Notes under the pieces: model-generated | Told to the model about the DNA's origin: nothing | What the model saw: the letters and a program-made list of their open reading frames with translations, nothing else | Database searches by the model: none | DNA from: Opisthorchis felineus | Taxonomy: Eukaryota; Platyhelminthes; Trematoda; Opisthorchiida; Opisthorchiidae | NCBI GenBank assembly: GCA_004794785.1 | Contig: SJOL01004228.1 | Location: forward strand, 378,000 to 441,999 | Reading direction: 5' to 3' | Length of the DNA stretch: 64,000 bases | Shown here: in pieces, positions 57,901 through 64,000 of the stretch | Position numbering within the stretch: position 1 is the first letter of the stretch | How the letters are laid out: every line of letters starts with the position of its first letter | Program-made: the position numbers and the translations under genes

Positions 57901-60619
57901 TTATTGCCTATAAGGCAGTTCCGCATCAAACTTCTCCCATCACAGTCAACTAGAACCATGCTGTAGTACACACTATTAGTTTCACAATCTTAGAATTTGC
58001 ACCAGTCATTGTTTCAATGTGAGTCCATGGGTGGGTGCCGAAATATGGACCACACCTACATTGCCTACCTAGCCCCTGTAAATAAGGTGAAAACGGTGGA
58101 CAGAACAGTAATGTGCTGCGAACATGTGATAAAACATTTTGTACACTTATATACTTGCCTAAGTCAAAACCTTCAACTGCCTTATTCGTTTCTTCTGGCC
58201 GATGTAAATCCCAAAAATCAAAATAAATTCACCGGCGCAACCTACCAGCCTTTCAGATACCAAACTATGCTTAAGTGCGAGGCGTTTCAAAAGCCTCATT
58301 GCCCTGCTCGCATCAACATGTGTTACGTCGTCCCTGTCGTCTTTATCCTCCTCCTTTCTATCGACAGGAATACTTGGTTACCATTATGAACTGTGGTGTT
58401 CTGATGGTTTTCAGACATACATGCAAATGAGTCACTGAACTCTGGGTGGCTTTTGGGCGTAGAAAGCTCTTTTGGAATACATGCCTTCTGGGCGATTGCC
58501 AAAAGCTTCTTTATTGTACAAGGTAACCCCACCTTTACAGGAGAAATCAAAACACCGAGCACAAAACTGACCGGCTGAATGGGTTGCAGTGAAATTTATT
58601 TCATTCACTTACAATCACCCCTTTACCAGATTGATCAGTCAAACCGTCCTGACGCAGAAAAAGAAAGAATTGTTGTTTAATTCGTGATCTCGTTTTCTTT
58701 TGTTCATGCGAATATCATCTTGTAACCACGTCTAAAGTGGCATTGCACACACCGGCCCAACCGGGTTAACGAAACGAACAACCGATTTCACTCAGGTTCA
58801 TAACCCAGCAAGGTTGTTTTGTAAACTGAGCAATTATCAACAACCCCACCCAACCCAAAGTCAATTTACATCACCACTGTCACTACATACGAAGACAACT
58901 ACCAACAGACGTGATGAACTTAAACGATGGGACACGTAGCACAGGCCAGGTATTTGTGGCCTGTGAGTTTGAGGCGGTGTGGTGACCTGATTCAACCTGA
59001 AAGTGTGAAGCTGTCCAAGTCCTGAATTTATTAAACTCCCCAATTCACTTCCACCGGCCCATGTGTCCATGCCAGCACGAACGCTACAGCGGATAGGAAG
59101 AGTGAAAATTTGTTCGATGTAATCCTTTCTCCAACAAGGCATTGTTCAGCGATTGGGCGAGCTGTTTCAGACAAGACCGCATGGGATGCTGTTGGTTCAG
59201 CATAGGGGCAAGATCTGCTTGCATTAGTCGGTAGTGGAGTTAAGAGGGCTAGAGCAATATGAGGCAATACTTAATAGAAGATAGTCGTTATGTAAATCAG
59301 AAATAAATCACAATCGCCCATCTTTGGGCAGTCAGATGGGCGTTTGAAACAGTAGCCAACACTGTGGGTAAACGAATAAAACGCATCACTTTTCAACGGT
59401 AAGTCACTTTCCTAGTGAAATTTGAAACGTTCTTCCCTGTGTGGTTTCGAGGAACATGAAGGATAGGAAAGCTAAAACACGGGGGAAATCAGCATTTATC
59501 AAAACATCAAAAAATTACCCGAGGACGTTGGACCGATTCTGACTCCTAACTATTATGTTAGATTTCGTAACTGTTTGCTGAACTAGATGTGACACAGTCC
59601 CATTGCGTAACACTCTCTCTTTATGATAAATATTCAGTATTCGTGATTGAAACACTTTATCTTCATGGAGTAAGACCAACTTAAGAATGGCTGCAAGCAC
59701 CGTCTGCAACTTTGAATTTCTCGCGTCCGCTGAAGGAAGCGTAATAGACTGCGTTCCACTCACCCAAGGTAAGCTACGGCACGACCAATGACCGTCAATT
59801 CATAGCTGAACGCAGCCACGACAGTGATGGTTGCTCCACAAAACTCTTCGTATCCTACCGAGAAGATCATAGTTGAGTTCTGGCAAGGCGGAACGATTCC
59901 ACGACTTTGTAGGCATGTTACACGTGCTTGTCAAGAAGATATCACGAAACAGCGGAATTAAAGTTTGCGCTTGCCAAGAGGATGATTCTGGCGAGAAAAC
60001 GACCTACTATGGAAACAGGCGACAAATTAGTTTTGCACAACCTGAACACCCTTGCATAACGTAACATTCTTCAAGGATGCAGATCATTCCATGGTCAGCT
60101 TTCTCTCACGCAATTTTCAGTAGTTGGGCTGTTTAACCTTCTGATCTGCCGGTCCATGCCCTGTTTATCTGTACATTGTCGGGCCTTTGGTTTTACCCGT
60201 TCAGTCCCGCTCACTTAGTAATTTCCATTGATTCATGCTATGGTTTCTTGAGCGGTTTTCAACTTGATAGTTCAGCAGTTATTTTATGATAGAAAACAGC
60301 AGTACACGCGTGATGCCCACTCCTAGTTAACAGAAAACATCGTAAAGCATACATGTAATTATCTAGCCCCATTATTAGGTAAGTTCAGTTAACATGATTG
60401 CCGTACTTCGACTATCTGATGATGGCGTTACCAACTCTTTTAACTGTCGCAATAGTACAATATTCCGAACAAAAGTGCTGAAGCTGGTTCGCCAACAGCC
60501 AACAAAAATTCTCGAGATTCCGTCCGATCAGGCATGGGACAGCGTAGACCCGACAAGCAATAGCGGGATACTACATATGCTGTCGCCTAGCAGTGCTAGG
60601 ACGATCCTGAACCAGATCA
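57901..60619. other. Unassigned region
   Basis: The frame at 57,997-58,389 (130 codons, + strand) and the antisense frames at 58,861-59,267 are open but unrecognised. No repeat signature seen. Confidence 0.25.
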
Positions 60620-60800
60620 CGTGAGCGCCCGAACGAGCCGCTTTTTGCCAACCATTTCATAATTATCTAAAACTAATCTGGCAATGTGTTGGAATGGTGG
60701 TAGCTCGGGTGTATTTATTGGTAATTCATCAGGCGGCTGTTGATATGTTCGCCGACCTTGGCAACTAGTTTTCACCTGTTTCACCATGAGGGAACCGTCC
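60620..60800 (-). mobile_element. Penelope-like terminal repeat (subfamily A), 3' block
   Basis: The - strand has GGTGAAACAGGTGAAAACTA, TTGCCAAGGTCGGCGAACAT and a segment read as INTPELPPFQHIARL. It matches the block after the core at 16,960-17,040. Confidence 0.5.
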
Positions 60801-61639
60801 ACTAGGTTGGCTAAATTTGGAAGCTGTTAGCTGCATCTCGTTGAAAACGGTCATTGCTAATAGAAGCAGACCGAACTGCAAGGATTTAGCCTCCAGATGT
60901 TGAGCCGGAAACAATGTACCAATTTTTTTTCGTTGTTTTCACCTTCATTTACTCTGCTTTGGCACGAGTCCGACGCGCCGCTAAGTGCAGGATGGAGATG
61001 CTAATTGTTTCAACTAGGAAGATGTGTATCTTACCAACGTACCACATTTGTCGCACTGCCAAATACACTATGGCAACCCTCAACGTGACACGAACCTGCG
61101 AAACTATGAATACGTCCGCTTTTATATCTGCTAAGCTTACTATCGTGAGGGTATCTCTTGAGCTGCGATTAGAATATATATGCACAAAACATTTTACGTC
61201 CGGATATTGGCCTCGAGAATTTTGTGGTGGTTTCGTGAATAAACAGCGTGTTCATAAGCCCACCGCAACAAACTCCAGCAGTCTAGAGATTGCCCGTTTA
61301 CCCAGTTCGCCTTGCCCAGAGGACGAATTTTTTAAGCAAACTCAAAGGCCAACGGATTAAAAAGTCATTCATCTCTGAAGATTGGCTGAACACTCGAATT
61401 GTGCGTATTCTCAGTAGTTCTGTCTGCCAGTCTACCAGTACGCTGGGAGCAAGTACTGCGCACGATCACTCAGTCAATCAGCTCGGTTCAGTTTTTCAGC
61501 TCACAAACCCTACACCGAAATGCAGTGGTTCCAGCTACTGCAGCTACGCCCACTGAGGATAAAGAGAACAAGGGATTGAGAGCCTGTGCATTGACGACAG
61601 ACTTTGTCGTCAGTATTGTCCAGTATTGCATGAAGTGAA
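60801..61639. other. Unassigned region with a possible endonuclease remnant
   Basis: The - strand frame 60,949-61,185 contains VSLADIKADVFIVSQVRV, which resembles the L-[AG]-x-[LI]-K-x-D-V-x-x-[VL]-S-E-x-R block at the start of RTE endonucleases. The 148-codon + strand frame (60,914-61,360) over the same bases would then be a shadow. Confidence 0.25.
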
Positions 61640-61850
61640 AGCTACGCAGTGAAGGCAACAGCTTTGATGCAAGACCACCCTTGGCTGCGTGACACAGCCA
61701 TACCTGTCAGGGTTATTAGCCGATGGTTTGTCCCGCTCTCCCAATCCGGAGAGACAGCAACTACCACATTGACTGAGTTGATTGACAAGGAATTTCGTGA
61801 TCCATTGCCGACCGCTTCTTGATCGTCTACATCCAAGTGATAAGTACTTT
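61640..61850 (-). mobile_element. RTE C-terminal fragment
   Basis: The + strand text AGCTACGCAGTGAAGGCAAC, AGCTTTGATGCAAGA, GTTATTAGCCGATGG and TCCGGAGAGACAGCAACTAC match in order to 46,340-46,490 and 24,525-24,650. It is the same RTE subfamily C-terminus, frame-broken. Confidence 0.55.
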
Positions 61851-63589
61851 CAAAACGACGCAGGTAATGCCAAGAGCAGTTAAGAAATGCATTATTACTG
61901 GCAGCACAGATTGTCAGGGCACAATTGCGTGACAGCAAAAACCACACACAAAACTCGCACCCACACACGTGATCAGTTCATGTGATAGCTATGCCTACTG
62001 AAGCAGGGGCTTACATATAACATTTGACAGCGCGAGCAGAGTTAATACAATTCGACCCTCTATCACATGGATTCAAGGAAGCCTATATCTAAATTACTAC
62101 AAGATCCCAAATGGAGAGGAATGCATAGCGTACTGTTAGGTTGCTAAAGACGGTTCAATTAAATTTAACTGAGTTGCATGGAACACTACTAGCAGGCAGT
62201 GAACGGTTGAAAGCTGGCTTGGCCTTTGGCTCAAAGTAAGACCATGGATGGAATTGGTTGATACAGTCCATCAGTTGATACCTGCCAAAATCGGCGCAGA
62301 GCGTGATTAGGACGACTACCTGTGCGCGTTTGCCAGCTACTACTAGGATGCCGATTCAGCACCTGGATACAAAAGGTCACTTCACACGTGCCCATTCCCG
62401 ACAAGGTACACTTAGAGTGTGTCAAATGCGAGTGGGCGTAAACTACATTGAAACTACATTGGCAGGATCGTCTCCAAGCATGAACCACACACTCCCAGGT
62501 CAGCGCGTTTCGGCAAAAAACCTAAGAGACTGATTTCGGCCAGAATGTCTCAGACCGGTTACGCATGTAAGCCACTCAACGTCGTCACCTGGCTATTTCC
62601 AGTACAGGCTGCTGATACGGTCAGTCATGCTCCTTATGGGAAAAGGATAGCCTGTTCCAGAACACTTCAGCCTGTGCCTACATTTATTGTCCGGTCAGAA
62701 AGACCCATGACATCTGTCATCAGACTGCTAGTCCATTTTGTTTCAGGGATCTGATGGTAAGTGGCCTTCTACCACCATCCGACTATGAACACCGTCCCAG
62801 CATGTGTACTGACTGGGGCGCCACGCATACTGGGTCGTTCGGGTAAACGTTAAGGCAACGATCGTTCTGCGAGCACAAAGGGATCAGCGGTAATCCTGAC
62901 GTGATTATCAGTTGAAACCGTCACGTCTACTATTTTGTGGGCGCGCAGCGCTGTTTTCGAAAAAATACTGATACTAATCTTACCAAAAAAAACCCGAAGC
63001 AGTGTGAACACTTTAAAGCGGACTTCAGCCATTCATAGCCACCCCCCTCAGAACTGGGTATCTGACGGGTGGTACAACGGTCCTCTCTTGCAGATGAATC
63101 GGAAGCGACCATGTTGCGTCAGGAGACCGTTAACCGTTGGCCTGTGGGGAACCCGAACATTGCCCGCCAGGTCGACCGTCCGGTAAAAAGCACAACAACC
63201 GAAGAGATGAGGAAGCGACGCCGCAGCCTCCAGCGAAACACGGTTAGCTGAACAAGAAGTTTTTCGTGTAGCTGGTTTTGGATGTCCATCCCACTAGATC
63301 GGCTACCCAACAGGAGTAAACCGGGATCATTGTCAGCATTAGTTGTCCGATCACACGAAGAAGATATTAGGCAGAGAACCCCGTGGCATCAATCCATGTC
63401 CTATTTCACTGCACCCCGGGGTGGCAAAACAAAGCTACGTGACCATGACCAGTATATACGCTCCAACAGTATGCTCAATGGAGGACCACAAAGGTAACTT
63501 CTATGTCGAAGTTGATTATGGTCGCCCTCTGTTTGCACAGACCTATGTCTGAATTGAATTCCAAAGGACCGCCTGACCGAGTGTGCGTC
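61851..63589. other. Unassigned region
   Basis: No domain recognised. The frames at 63,282-63,497 and nearby probably belong to repeat sequence adjoining the RTE tail. Confidence 0.25.
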
Positions 63590-64000
63590 ATCATCATCGA
63601 TAGCATGACACCAGTGTTCAACACCGATGCTTCGCTGGCGTACAACCATGATTTATTTGAAAGTCTTATGCTGAACAAAAGAATAAAGGTGGACCGGGAA
63701 GGGACTTAGTGCTAGCTTACTACAATCATCCCGAGGTGCATACACCTCCAGACATTCATTCAGGTAATCTGGATAGAAACTGACAACAAGACCGCCACTG
63801 GCATCCGTTGGCGGACATATCTTGCAGCGTCTCCAACCAGGCGCAGTGGGTCCCCATCCTGGAAGGTGAGTACCACCGACAGCACCCAAGCGTTTCGTAA
63901 TCTCCTTCATACCCCTCTGCCAGGTCAAGGGTTGGCCACCTCTCTGCTTCCTTCACTCTGAATTGGGCATGGAAAACAGCACTCTCCTCGGCAAACGATG
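63590..64000 (-). mobile_element. RTE/SR2-like 3' fragment, continues past the window end
   Basis: On the - strand: CATCGTTTGCCGAGGAGAG (RLPKR region) at the edge, then [41 protein letters not shown] in another frame, and a 3' tail ending in ATCGATGATGATG near 63,590. It aligns base for base over long stretches with 8,700-9,130 on the + strand, so both belong to one subfamily. The 5' part lies right of the window. Confidence 0.85.

Noticed and set aside
1..64000. CRISPR array, phage or bacterial operon
   Set aside because: There are no regularly spaced short repeats, no ribosome-binding sites with long closely packed frames, and clear spliceosomal introns.

Overview
The window looks like nuclear DNA of a digenean fluke (a flatworm such as a fasciolid, opisthorchiid or lung fluke). 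The reasons are AT-leaning eukaryotic sequence, very long introns with small exons, and a repeat load typical of flukes: SR2/RTE-like non-LTR retrotransposons, Penelope-like terminal repeats and tRNA-derived SINEs. There is no sign of bacterial gene organisation, CRISPR arrays, rRNA or an intact tRNA gene.

Left third (1-18,500). One host gene can be reconstructed on the + strand. Six exons (75-128, 2,194-2,248, 3,272-3,373, 11,436-11,607, 12,976-13,058, 18,383-18,499) join in consistent reading phase and give a multi-pass membrane protein of the DRAM/TMEM150 (Frag1) family, closest by eye to DRAM2. Its first exon(s) lie left of the window and its 3' terminal exon was not found. The introns hold a 5'-truncated RTE copy (7.9-9.1 kb), SINE copies (0.3-0.9 kb and 5.8-6.0 kb) and Penelope-like promoter/terminal repeats (9.4 kb and 16.9 kb).

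Middle and right (18.5-64 kb). No second host gene could be named. The region is mostly degraded retrotransposon sequence. A nearly full domain order of an RTE-type element (endonuclease, reverse transcriptase, C-terminus) lies on the - strand at 24.5-27.0 kb. A second non-LTR family on the - strand (39.7-44.4 kb) is split by about 2 kb of other repeats. Shorter RTE 3' fragments lie at 23.0, 33.3, 46.2, 55.2, 56.1, 61.6 and 63.6 kb. Penelope-like terminal repeats occur at 31.0, 41.6, 42.1, 57.8 and 60.7 kb, several with a TATA-like box about 40 bases upstream of a hammerhead-like core. A palindromic array of a tRNA-derived SINE lies at 36.7-37.6 kb and repeats the arrangement at the left edge. 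A fluke interspersed repeat with a recognisable translated signature occurs at 22.6, 31.2 and 50.1 kb. Long stretches between these hold only short open frames in which I see nothing recognisable.

All retroelement reading frames are broken, so no autonomous element is expected here. Family assignments rest on remembered family motifs, not on a database search.
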